Shown here: positions 24,275 through 34,945 of the stretch, piece by piece
How the letters are laid out: each line of letters starts with the position of its first letter
Position numbering within the stretch: position 1 is the stretch's first letter
Translations under genes and position numbers: made by a program
Notes under the pieces: model-generated
What the model was told of the DNA's origin: nothing
The model's database searches: none
What the model saw: only the letters and a program-made list of their open reading frames with translations
NCBI GenBank assembly: GCA_033002965.1
Contig: JAURVB010007288.1
Span: 1-64,000, forward strand
DNA length: 64,000 bases
From: Piper betle
Taxonomy: Eukaryota > Streptophyta > Magnoliopsida > Piperales > Piperaceae
Direction: 5' to 3'

Positions 24275-24984
24275 GATTTTCAAATGTTTTGCACGACTAT
24301 TCATATCAAGTATACCCACTTTTTTATTTCTCTACGATAATTTTTAGGCATCTTGTTGCCCCTCCTCGTCGCTAGCCAATTCTTATTTAAAAAAACAATT
24401 TTTTTAAAAAGTTTGGTCGTTGCCGCTCAGGGTGGTCGTATCTTATTGATCTGGCAGGAAGCAGCCAACCTTGGCAACCCTATCCAAAGTGGGTCATGTG
24501 AGCAAAGAGACAGCCTTAGCTTGATTATTATTTTTGTTAAAAAAAATGAGCTAAACTCATTCAAGGGTGTTGAAGATAATTTATAATGTTTTTTGATAAT
24601 TGTATTAGTGTTTGCACAGATTTAAACTTGATTTTCAAATATTTTGCACGACTATTCATATCAAGTATACCCCTTTTTTATTTCTCTACGATGATTTTTA
24701 GGCATCTTGTTGCCCCTCCTCGTTGCTAGCCAATTCTTATTTTAAAAAGAATAATTTTTTAAAAAAGTTTGGTCGTTGCTGCTCAGTGTGGTCGTATCTT
24801 GCTGATCTGGCAGGAAGCGGCCAACCTTGGCAGCCCTATCCAAAGTGGGCCGTGTGGGCAAAGAGACGGCCTTAGCTTGATTATTTCTTTTGTTAAAAAA
24901 ATGAGCTAAACTCATTCAAGGGTGTTGAAGATAATTTATAATGTTTTTTGATAATTGTATTAGTGTTTGCACAAATTTAAACTT
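24275..24984. repeat. 355-bp tandem duplication
   Basis: Unit 1 (24275-24629) and unit 2 (24630-24984) both begin GATTTTCAAAT.TTTTGCACG and end GTTTGCACA.ATTTAAACTT. Between these ends they share nearly all of their sequence with few substitutions. The frame at 24353-24586 is carried by unit 1 and has no recognisable domain. Confidence 0.9.
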
Positions 24985-25415
24985 ATCCATTCCATGGATA
25001 TGTTCTCCAAAAACCGCCCTTGCTTCCTCGCCAAGCACATCTACTTCAAAGGGGGTGTTTATTTTTTGCACGATAGGGTTATTTATTATTTATAGGGAAA
25101 ATCGTGGTGGCAAAAGGAAGAGAAGAAAAGAAGCAGGGAATAGAGAAGGCTGCCTTCCCCGTCGTGCTCGCCTAAGTCACCCCCATCTATGAAGTTTAAT
25201 CACTGCTCCCCGCTGTCTTTGTCGTGAAGCCTTGTTGCTGCTGTTGTTGTGAAGCCCTGTCGAGAAGAGAAAGGTTGTTGACATCGACGTTGCCAAAGCC
25301 TAACCTTACACTTGTTCGTTGCTACTCGTGAATTGGAGAGCCAGAGTCTTGCGCGGCCTCAAATGACCACAATTGCTGCTGTGAGACAAGAGACACCACG
25401 AGAGATTTGTATTGC
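24985..25415. other. Unassigned GC-richer sequence, left flank of the TRIM
   Basis: No protein domain or LTR terminus recognised. Its coding-like composition recalls the C-rich leader parts of LTRs elsewhere in the window, but no match was found. Confidence 0.3.
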
Positions 25416-25882
25416 TGTAATGACCCATCCCAAAGTGCAACATAATGGGCCTAAGCCATTTCTTTAAAATGGTTAACCTAAGTTAAAGATCTATAGTCCA
25501 TTCTCACTTATAAATAGGATCTTCTCTAAGTAGGTATTAGATGTAGGATTAAGTTAAGGGATCTCACAATCCACCTACCTTAGGAAATTTCGTCTCTGAA
25601 ATTCCTACACTTGGCCCTTTGTTAACCCCAGCAAACGACCTTTTTGGCTCGTGACTGACAACCTAGCCAACATCCCTAATCTAACCCACCATCTAACACA
25701 TATCCAGGTTGCTCTGATATTATTTGTAACAACCCGGCCCAAAGTGCAGCGTAATGGGCCTAAGTCATTTCTTTAAATATGGTGAACCAAGTTAAAGATC
25801 TATAGTCTATTCTCACTTATAAACATGATCTTCTCTTAGTAGGTATTAGATGTGGGATTAAGTTGAGGGATCTCACAGTTGC
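25411..25882 (-). mobile_element. TRIM (miniature LTR retrotransposon), 462 bp
   Basis: Two 153-bp direct repeats (25416-25568 and 25725-25877) flank a 156-bp centre. On the minus strand each LTR starts TGTGAGATCCC and ends TTACA. The centre begins with a degenerate tRNA-Met PBS (AATATCAGAGC, next to 25725) and ends in a purine-rich tract (AAGGTAGGTGGAT, next to 25568). Flanking 5-mers are ATTGC (25411-25415) and GTTGC (25878-25882), a 4/5 target duplication. It has no coding capacity, as expected for a TRIM, and would be mobilised in trans. Confidence 0.85.
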
Positions 25883-27257
25883 CGTCTAGCCAAGGAAACT
25901 ACTTTGCTACGGATTTGCTGTTTGCTACCCCACTTGGAGCACAGAAGTCTGAAGCCTTGCCGCCACCTTGTTGGTGGATTGTCAGAGTAGATAGACCCCT
26001 CCCTGTCACCGTGAAGGAGTCAAAGAAAGGTTTTGCTGTTCGCCAAACTTTTGCCTGTAGGAGAAGGGAGAAAATAGAACAAGAAACAACAACGAACGAC
26101 AGATTTTGTGGTGGTTTTCCAACCAAAGCTGGTCCCCACCATGGTGTCCAAAGTGAAGCCAGAGAAGCAGTCTTCAAGTCTAGGTGGAGTTCTGTTGGAG
26201 TTTGACGCTTCTGTCATGGGAAAAAATCAGGAAGTTGTTAATTGGAGAAGGTGAAAACACATAGTTCCATGTCATTTATCTATTTGGAGCTGGGTCAAGG
26301 GAAGGAAAGCTAGAGCCCCACTATTGGAGTCTACCATTGCCATAGAAAGAGGGCTAGTGTCCTTTTTACCTCAACAAATTCGGAGCCGTGCCATGATGAA
26401 TTGGCTGGAATTTGGCGGACTGCTACTGGTTCACCAAGAAATAGAGTCCTATCTCTTCCATGGGGAAAATTATCCTAATCATTGCCTTGTCGTGGCGGAT
26501 TGACTATTGGAGTTCGCCTTCTTCCTTCCCATCGTTTCCTACTATTGGATTCAATGTCGACTAGCCACTGGAATTCCGTCATTGTTGTCGGAGAAGAGAC
26601 CCACTAGAGGCATTGTCGCTGTTAAGAAACAGAGGAGAAGAAGAAGGGATAGTGAGTAGAAGTGGGTTTGGGCTTACTAGCTTGCCCATTTAATATAGTT
26701 CTTGTCCCTTGTTGAACGGAATGGGGAATGGGGCAAATTGTTGTCCATTAAATATGACCGTTACGGCGTGTTCAAACCGTTATTGTATGTCCACTTTGAT
26801 GCTGTTTGAAGCTTGTCTGGCTTAATTGTATCCACATCCATTTACCTATCTCTGATTATGTTTGACTCGGAGGTTAAACTAACCTTAATTGTGAGTATCA
26901 ATCTCATCGTAAATTGATTTAGTGATTCAAGTTCAACCCTTTTATATATTATTTTATGGCTATGATATTTTATTTTTATCGTACTATTTTTTAAGCAATA
27001 AAGGCGATCCGCCAGGAGAAATAGATAATTTGAAAATTTTCCCCATTTTTGTTAGTAAAAAGTCCTTCTAATTATAATTTTTTATGTATATTTTTAAAAA
27101 ATATTATTAGTAAAAAATAAATAAATAATTAATACTTGTGATTCTTTTCTTTTAAAGGAAAAAACTAAATATTCTTAAACGAAAGAAGACTCTTCCTTCT
27201 CCTACTTTTCCACCACAAAAACCGTCGACTCCTTCACCGCCACCGCCACCGCCGGCG
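25883..27257. other. Flank between the TRIM and the glutathione reductase start
   Basis: Open frames at 25879-26217 on both strands show no recognisable domain. The last few hundred bases should contain the promoter and 5' UTR of glutathione reductase, but no specific core elements are assigned. Confidence 0.4.
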
Positions 27258-30200
27258 ATGGGAACTACACTGGGACCTCCGACGGCCAGCACCATGGCCA
27301 TCCTCCACCGCAAGCTCCTCCCTTTCCCTCCGTCCCCGTCCTCCTTCTCCTGCAAGCGCTTCCTCCGCCGCCGCCCACCGCCCCAAAGGCGCCTCTTTTC
27401 CTTCTCCCTCGCCCGCGCCGACGGTGGTAACGGTGCCGGCAGCGGCGCCGATTCCCGCCACTACGACTTCGACCTCTTCACCATCGGCGCCGGCAGCGGC
27501 GGCGTCCGCGCCGCACGCTTCGCCGCCGGTTACGGCGCCTCCGTCGCCATTTGTGAGCTCCCATTTGCTTCCATCTCCTCAGAGCTTGCCGGCGGTGTCG
27601 GTGGAACGTGAGTGTTTTGTTTGCTTCTTTTCTTTCCGATGTTGTTGCAAATGTTTGTTGTTGTGATATTGGTTGTCTGGTTGCAAATTCGCTGCCTTTT
27701 CATTCAGGACCTGTCGAAAAATTAAATATTGAATCACCTAGTAGTTTCTTACTTGATTGGGTACCATGAGTTTATAGTCAGATTATCATTATTGGAATCG
27801 TATTCATTATTAAATATTTACTAATTTATTTGTGGTACCTTGAGTTTAACTGACTTGGTACCTTGAGTTTATTGAATTTGCCTGGTTGCAAACATGTTGC
27901 CATTTTTTTAAGAATCTGTGGAAAATTACGTCTTGAAGTATCTAGTTCTTTAGTTGACGTGGTATTTTGAGTTTATTGTCAGGTTAACATTATCAGTATC
28001 AGGGTCATCATGAACACTTTATAAATTAGTTGCGAATCTTCTAGCTTGGTAACTGGTGTGGTACCTTGATCTTATGATCAAATTATCATTGTTGGAATTG
28101 CAGTTATTATGATCTTGTTGTGAATCTTCTTGCTTTTCAACTAGTGCGGTGCCTTGAGTTTATTGTGAGATTATGATGGACTGAATTGAAGTTATTTTGA
28201 TCTGTTTGTGAATTCAGTTGTGAATATCTTCTAGCTTATCAATAGATGTGGTACCTTAAATTTATGACCGGATTATTATAGTTGGGACTGGAGTTTTTAT
28301 GGGCTGATAGTAAATTTAGTTGTTAATCTTATAGCTTCTTGATTGACGTGGTATTTTTGTGAGAGTACATGATAGCCGGAGTTGAAGTTATTCTAAACTG
28401 TTTATGAATTTAGTTGTGAATCTTCTACCTTATTAACTTGGGTGGTGCCTTGAGTTTATTGTCAGCTTATCAACATTGTAATGGCAGTTATCATGTTCAG
28501 ATTATGATTCTTAGTTGTGAAGGCTCTTGCTGATCAGTTGCTGTGGTACCCTGAGTGTATTGTCAGATAATAATCGTAGTTGGAATCACAGTTATTACAG
28601 TCTAATCATAAAATTAGTTGTTAATTTTATAGCTTCTTGGTTGATGATTACCTTGAGGTTTTGTTAGATTATAGCTCTTGAATTCTTAGTTATTTGATAG
28701 CAAAAATATAACTAAGGAAGATAGCTTTTTTAGATTATTAGTTCTTACATGAATAGCAAGTCCATGAATTGATGTGCAGTATAATTTCTGCATCTTTAAA
28801 TTATTTGAAGTTGTATGATTTTCTGATGAAATTCAGAATCCTGGAGATTTTTTGGTAGTTATAGGAAGTTGTGATATTCACCATGAACCTTTGTACTAGT
28901 GACTCACCCAAATCCCTAAGATTATTATAACCTCTTTTGGAAACATCATCAATCTATTCTTCGTCCTGTGGATGGCTCAAATTGCATGACTTATTGCTCT
29001 ATATCCTGTGGTAGTTCACCATTACTTGTTACTAATTAATTGCTTACTGAGTTTTCAATCTGGTGTTTTGAAAGATTATTCAAGAAGTGTGATGAAGATG
29101 ATGAGTGTCTGCATAGTGAGAATTCTTTCACATCCTTTTTTTCCATTGCCCTTTGCTTCTATTGACTCTCTAAATCAACCGACATTGATTGCGATTCACT
29201 CGAAAAAATTTTGTTCAAAAATTCAAAATATTCGAATAAGGAATTTACTATAAAGGCATTATTATTATTATGTGCATCCAGATTCATGATTTGCTTCTAC
29301 TTGTCAGGTGTGTGTTGCGTGGATGTGTTCCTAAGAAGCTACTTGTTTATGCATCGAATTATTCACATGATTTTGAGGAGAGCCGAGGCTTTGGTTGGAC
29401 TTACGAAGTTGATCCAAAGCATGACTGGAACACTCTGATGGCTAACAAGAATGCAGAGCTGCAGAGGCTAACTGGAATTTACAAGAATATACTGAATAAT
29501 GCTGGTGTGACATTGATAGAAGGCCGTGGAAAGGTTTGATAGACATTCTATGATCAGGTTAAATATTCTGGAATGAGATATATTAAATGCATATGACAAG
29601 AAATTAGTAGTCAGGATTTTTTGTTGTGTTGAGATTTTTTTGCCATCGACAGATTCTGGATCCTCATACTGTCGATGTGAATGGAAAGCTATACTCTGCA
29701 AAGAACATTCTGATATCAGTAGGAGGACGGCCCTTTATTCCTGATATTCCTGGAAAGGAGTATGTTATCGACTCAGATGCTGCACTGGATCTTCCCTCCA
29801 AACCTGATAAGATTGCAATAGTTGGTGGGGGGTATATTGCTGTGGAATTTGCAGGTATTTTTAATGGGTTGAAAAGTGAAGTTCATGTATTCATTCGACA
29901 AAAGAAAGTTCTTCGTGGGTTTGATGAGGAGGTCAGTAAATATTTTTCATTTGTTGATTTCTGGTGGACGTTTGTAAAATATCCCATGCTGGTGTTCTAG
30001 AGATGCTCTAGAAATTCAATCACTTTAAATCTTATAGAAGTAATCAATTTGATTTCTATCACAAACGTAAGTTCCAATTCATGAGATATTACTTCTGAAC
30101 TTGCAAATCATATTTGTTTGCAGATAAGAGATTTTGTTGGAGAGCAGATGTCTCTTGGAGGGATTGAATTTCATACCGAGGAAACACCTGAGGCAATCCA

Positions 30201-32320
30201 AAAAGGAAACAATGGACTCCTCTCCCTGAAAACAAATAAAAAAACTGTTGATGGATTCTCACATGTCATGTTCGCTACTGGAAGGAAGCCAAACACCAAG
30301 GTTTTACTTTGTTAGAATGGTTAATTGGTTTCATACTGGAATAAAGATAGGAATTTATTCAAGAGCTGATTTTCCTAAGTGTGCATGTGTGGCCTATTTT
30401 TTTGAGCACTTTACGAACTACTATTAATTATTCATGATTCTGTTGCCTGCTTTGTCACAGAATTTGGGATTGGAAGAAATAGGAGTTGCAATGGCTGAAA
30501 ATGGTGCAATATTGGTATACTTTGATTCTTTACTTACATATATTATCCATGTCTTTCTGCTTGACTGTTCCTGGTTCACATTCTCTATTAAATTGACCCT
30601 TGTCAGGTAGATGAATATTCCAGAACGTCAGTGGACTCCGTATGGGCTGTTGGTGATGTCACTGACAGGATTAACTTAACGCCAGTCGCATTGATGGAAG
30701 GAGGGGCATTTGCAAAAACTGTATTTGGTAATGAATCCACAAAACCGGATTATAGGTATGCTATTATTATTATATATTTAATGAGTAAATGTTAAATATT
30801 GGGATTAAGAAATCACCTGTGTGAAAATTTCTTCAGATGTTAATGTAACTCAATTGATTAAATTTTAGTCTTACAGAAATTTAATTAGATATTTAACTGA
30901 AGAACATTGAACCAGTAGAATGCTTTTGGATGAATTTGAACTTTATCCCCTTCTTTGAAAAGCTCTTTATTTTTCAGTACTTTGATGGTGACATCATGGG
31001 CAGATTATTTATATGAACTTCATCCCTTTGGGGGCTACTGCGGGGAGTGCATTTGGCATTAAAAACTGGTTATTTTGTTTCTTATGAGTTTTTTAGTCAT
31101 CGTGCCATTTATGAAAGTGATTTATAGTGTTTTGAAATGCCATTGCCGACTATTACATATATAGGGTAAGGTGTCGGTGATGATGAATGATGGTCATGAT
31201 GATTTGTTTTTAGTTTCTACTATGCTATTGCCCTTTTTTGTCAAAGATAAAATTTGATCGATTGTTTATATGGGACACAGAGCTGTCCCATCAGCAGTTT
31301 TTTCACAACCACCAATTGGACAAGTTGGTCTTACAGAAGAGCAGGTATCTACTGGTTTCTGTATGACTGATTAGTGTTTGGATAACTTCTGTTTGTGTTA
31401 TCTTCTACAATGCTGTTGAATGATGCAGGCAGTTCGTGAATATGGAGATGTAGATGTCTTCACGGCTAATTTTAGACCTCTGAAGGCTACTCTTTCTGGT
31501 CTCCCTGATCGTATTTTTATGAAAGTAGTTGTCTGTGCGAAAACAAGCAAAGTTTTGGGGGTACATATGTGTGGAGATGATGCTCCAGAGATTTTGCAGG
31601 TTTATTTTTCTCCACTTATCGTTATCTGTGTGAATTTGATGTCTTGCTCATTGGTTATTTTAATGACTAAAGGGGATAGCAGTTGCTGTAAAAGCTGGAT
31701 TGATCAAGGCAGACTTTGACGCCACAATTGGTATTCACCCTACAGCTGCTGAGGAGTTTGTTACGATGAGAACCCCAACTAGGAAGATCCGACGGGATGC
31801 TTCAGCTGAGGTTTGTCTTTTATGTGAAACATTTATTAAATTTCAGATTGGCAAGACAACTTTCTGTATTTTTTTGGTTGGGACAAGAACTTCATTGACA
31901 TGGATGGCCAGATGACGGTCATAGTTGGCATCATTCATATGGTTGGCAGCATTCCATCTCTCTAGACCTGGATGAATGGGCCACTGCTGTCAAGAACGTG
32001 CTTGCTTTATATCGGTGTTGAACATGATTGTGGTACACTTGTGCATGGATCTGAAACTTGTTAATTGGAGCATCTTTAGTTGTTATAAGCCTTAAAATTT
32101 GGTCTTATGGTTTTAACAGAGAAATAATTATCTATTGTCTATTATGCTTTGCATTTCATATCTTTAAATGGCCATGCCTAGACTTATGCATGGATGCGGA
32201 CATGATGTAAGCAGATCTATTCTTTTCTTTTTGTTTACCTTTATTTTAGTTCAATAATTTGATTTTTTTTTAATTCAGGGGAAATCTGATTCTGAGAAAA
32301 GAGCCACAACTGCTGTCTAG
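27258..32320 (+). CDS. GR2: Glutathione reductase, chloroplast/mitochondrial type (NADPH)
   Basis: Ten exons with consistent phases: 27258-27607, 29308-29533, 29653-29931, 30124-30300, 30461-30514, 30607-30755, 31281-31344, 31429-31599, 31673-31810, 32279-32320. Together they give 549 residues, the usual length for the plastid form. The enzyme reduces glutathione disulfide with NADPH and feeds the ascorbate-glutathione cycle. Residues 1-68 are rich in Ser, Arg and Pro and look like a transit peptide. FAD-binding GAGSGG is at 77-82, and the redox disulfide [11 protein letters not shown] has Cys118 and Cys123. NADPH-binding GGGYIA is at 250-255, with Arg274 and Arg280 as the phosphate-contacting arginines expected for NADPH. 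The C-terminal HPTAAEEF holds the catalytic His512-Glu517 pair. The [18 protein letters not shown] segment and IPDIPGKEY favour the organellar over the cytosolic isoform. Met13 is a possible alternative start. No stop or frameshift was found. Exon 1 is far more GC-rich than the rest. Confidence 0.95.
27750..28690 (+). repeat. Degenerate ~100-bp tandem repeat in intron 1 of glutathione reductase
   Basis: The phrase GTGGTACCTTGAGTTTATTG and its variants recur at about 27759, 27834, 27958, 28059, 28145, 28247, 28348, 28440, 28543 and 28650. Most spacings are 86-107 bp. Each copy tends to be followed by CAGATTATCATTGTTGGAAT and then GTTGTGAATCTTCTAGCTT-like text. Copies are strongly diverged. The repeat fills most of the 1.7-kb intron. 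Confidence 0.75.
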
Positions 32321-32846
32321 CATTACTATCACAAGTGAAGGTATAAAGTTCAAAATTTGCATAGCCATGAAATTTTTGCAGAGTATTTGTTCATATGCAA
32401 TTCTGAGCCTTCTGGTTGGGAATGAGTTAATTTCTAATGCTTAATCAACTCCATTTTGGGGCTATGAGCAATAAGATATGGCTGCAAGCTGACCCAGGAA
32501 TTAGTTAATTCTTATGAAGTGACCACCTCATATAATATTGAACAATTAGTTATTACAATATATTGTCTAATGATAGTTTTAAGTACCATATTGTATTACC
32601 CTATTGTACTCGGTATACCGCATATCGCCTTTAAGCTTTTGTACTATTTTAAACGGTACTCGGGTTTTAGTATGAAATTTTCACAAAATCTGGATTTTTT
32701 TGAAAATTTTGGTATTTAATAAAATATTGATGACAAAATATATTTTTATAATGTATTATTTTATTTATAATTTTAAAATATAGTTCAATCCGGTTTGACC
32801 CAGTTGAACCAAATATACCCTTTGCTATCACTTATAATCTTTCTTT
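32321..32846. other. 3' flank of glutathione reductase
   Basis: Presumed 3' UTR and spacer. No terminator or polyadenylation site can be fixed from the sequence, and no other gene is seen. Confidence 0.4.
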
Positions 32847-33098
32847 AAATCCGAGTGGTTTATGAGTGATTATAAGTTATGTTCTTTTTAGACCTTAAAA
32901 TTTGGTATAGTCACCTGTATGGTTTTTAAAATTATACTTTAATCTTTTAAATCCGAGTGGTTTATGAGTGATTATAAGTTATGTTCTTTTTAGACCTTAA
33001 AATTTGGTACAGTCACCTGTATGGTTTTTAAAACTATACTTTAATCTTTTAAATCCGAGTGGTTTATGAGTGATTATAAGTTATGTTCTTTTTAGACC
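32847..33098. repeat. 102-bp tandem repeat, about 2.5 copies
   Basis: Units start AAATCCGAGTGGTTTATGAG at 32847, 32949 and 33051. The first two are complete and nearly identical; the third breaks off after GTTCTTTTTAGACC near 33098. Confidence 0.95.
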
Positions 33099-33216
33099 CT
33101 TATCCAGGTAAATTAGGCTGAAAGAGGTTCCTGGGTAGAGCCCCAATTCCCTCCATGAACATCACTGTAGGTTCCATAGCCCATATGCTCTCTTGTTCAA
33201 GAATGATGATTACCAG

Positions 33217-33789
33217 AGAGCAGTTAACCTTGGTGTACCCAACTTGGAGACTACAGAAGTATAAGCTATTTATGATCTTGGCCGAGAATAATCAGCATTC
33301 CTGTGTTTTGGTTGTGGAGCTCAGAGAAGTTCACTGTTTACAACGTCACAGCTTTAAGCTTATTTTATACCTTAAAGAGTTTGGTGATAGAACTGTAATG
33401 AAAAATTGAACTCGTGGTCATTAAACTCAACTGTCTGAGATATATATCAATCTTATAACGATTTTCTCGTCAACTTTTTCCCTCAAACTTGTTCATATGA
33501 AGCCTGTTCTGGTGTTTCTAAACGCAGATAATATCTCACCTTCCAGAAATGTTTACTTGCCCCAATTAAGTTAAGGTTTTTTTTCCTGGTTTTGGATTTT
33601 TTCTAAAAAAATTAGAATTGTGTCATTTACTGACATGTTGATGGTATATAAACGGTTTGAAAAAACTGTGCAAAAGAAAACGGTTTTAAAATTACTAAGT
33701 TTAAACTACTGAAAATTGGAGAGCCATGTCATAAAAGAATGGTTTACTTAAGTAGCCTCCAAGTTGGGAACACCAAGGTTAACTGCTCT
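33217..33789. repeat. Inverted repeat, 38-bp arms about 0.5 kb apart
   Basis: 33217-33254 (starting AGAGCAGTTAACCTTGGTGT) and the complement of 33752-33789 agree at 36 of 38 positions. The interior has no recognised coding capacity. It may be the ends of an unidentified small transposon or a local inverted duplication. Confidence 0.7.
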
Positions 33790-34067
33790 TTGGAATGGAA
33801 AAGAAATTTTTTTTAAGATATGAATTTCTTCCCAATTGACCTAAAATTTTGCCCAGTTGGTCTTGCAATCTGATAATGCGTTCAAACAATTTCACTCCTC
33901 TTTACATACTAATGAATTTTTTTTCTCCCAAAGCAATACTATCAAAGTTTTGTTTAGTGGGTTTCTAGCAGTTCTCCCAAATGTGATCAGAATCAACCAA
34001 ATTCCACAATAAAATACAAGAAATTCACATCATTAGATCACAACATGTCCTCTACTATATGGAAAAA

Positions 34068-34118
34068 AGTCTCTGTTTTGCAGCACAGGCAACTTGCCTG
34101 TGCTGCAAAACAGAGACT
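34068..34118. repeat. Perfect 25-bp palindrome with 1-base spacer
   Basis: Arms AGTCTCTGTTTTGCAGCACA..GGCAA (34068-34092) and its exact complement (34094-34118) are separated by one base. A-rich and T-rich flanks extend the match with a single gap. The core word GCAGCACA.GC matches the outer hairpins of the element at 4636-5122, so this may be a minimal relative of that family. Confidence 0.85.
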
Positions 34119-34144
34119 TTTTCCAATTTACATGTGTATTAGCC

Positions 34145-34241
34145 TCACAGATATATTGCAGAGAGAAATTAACCGAGTTGCAACGTGCGACTTGAAGCAT
34201 TGTTCACAGATATATTGCAGAGAGAAATTAACCGAGTTGCA
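34145..34241. repeat. 38-bp direct repeat with 59-bp offset
   Basis: 34145-34182 and 34204-34241 are identical over TCACAGATATATTGCAGAGA and the following ATTAACCGAGTTGCA. It lies between the palindrome and the end of the GRAS fragment. Confidence 0.9.
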
Positions 34242-34245
34242 CCGA

Positions 34246-34945
34246 TCAACCATGGAAGGTGGTAGGAACCCAAGCAGCGGCGAACACAGCATTGTTCCCC
34301 TTCCATGTTAGAACCAAGTTATGATCTTCCTCCCTCTTCATCCCCCACCCGCTCGCGTGCTCATCCAACAACACCTTCACTTCCCTCACCGTCTCCTCGC
34401 AGAACGGCAAGCTCCCGAACCCTGCCCTCCTCATCCGTTGCGCTGTCTTCACCGCCGTCTCAGGCCGCTTGATCCTCCGCCGCCGCTCGAACCGGACGAC
34501 ATTCTCGATCTTGTGCCCGACGTCGGCCTCGTATCCCATCCGCTGCTCGCCCTCCCTCGGCAAGAACGTCTCCAACGCATCGAAGGGGATCCACACGTAG
34601 TTGAAGCAGGAGGCGATTCGGGAGGTGAGGGTCGTGCAACAGTCCAGATCCACGTCCTCGTCGGTCACCAGAACCAGCCCCGGGTTGAGGCTGTGAACCA
34701 TGCTCAAGAAGGCGTCTCTGGTGCTGGGCAGCGCCGACGTCGACGTCCCACTTAGCTCGTCCGACAGGGAGCGGAGCCAGATCTGGCAGTTCACTATCAA
34801 GAACTCGTCGTCTCTGAGGTCGAGACGAGAAGGGTCCAATTGGGCGAGCAGCAAATCATCGTTGGATTCCGCCGAGATATTGCTGTCGTCGTCGTCGTTA
34901 TTTGCGAGGGATGGGATCACGTGGAAGTGAACATGAAATACAGAT
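34246..34945 (-). pseudogene. GRAS-domain C-terminal fragment (SCARECROW-like 32 type), 5'-truncated
   Basis: An uninterrupted minus-strand frame of about 225 codons matches the C-terminal half of plant GRAS regulators, closest to SCL32 from memory. It begins inside the segment FHVIPS that normally lies in the middle of the domain. Next come a leucine-heptad-II-like part (LRDDEFLIVNCQIWL), the PFYRE region (SCFNYVWIPFDALETFLP, GHKIENVV) and the SAW region (GWGMKREEDHNL..LTWKGNNAVFAAAW). The N-terminal half (heptad I, VHIID) is missing. Upstream in frame a TAA lies within a few codons (34945-34947), next to the 8-bp target site of a hAT insertion that starts at 34949. Without the N-terminal half it should not work as a normal GRAS regulator. 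The clean frame suggests recent truncation, or that the fragment is part of a gene assembled incorrectly here. The only possible start in this frame is a GTG at 34920. Confidence 0.8.

Noticed and set aside
25879..26217. Open frames of 65-108 codons on both strands beside the TRIM.
   Set aside because: No domain, no splice continuation and no family match could be recognised.
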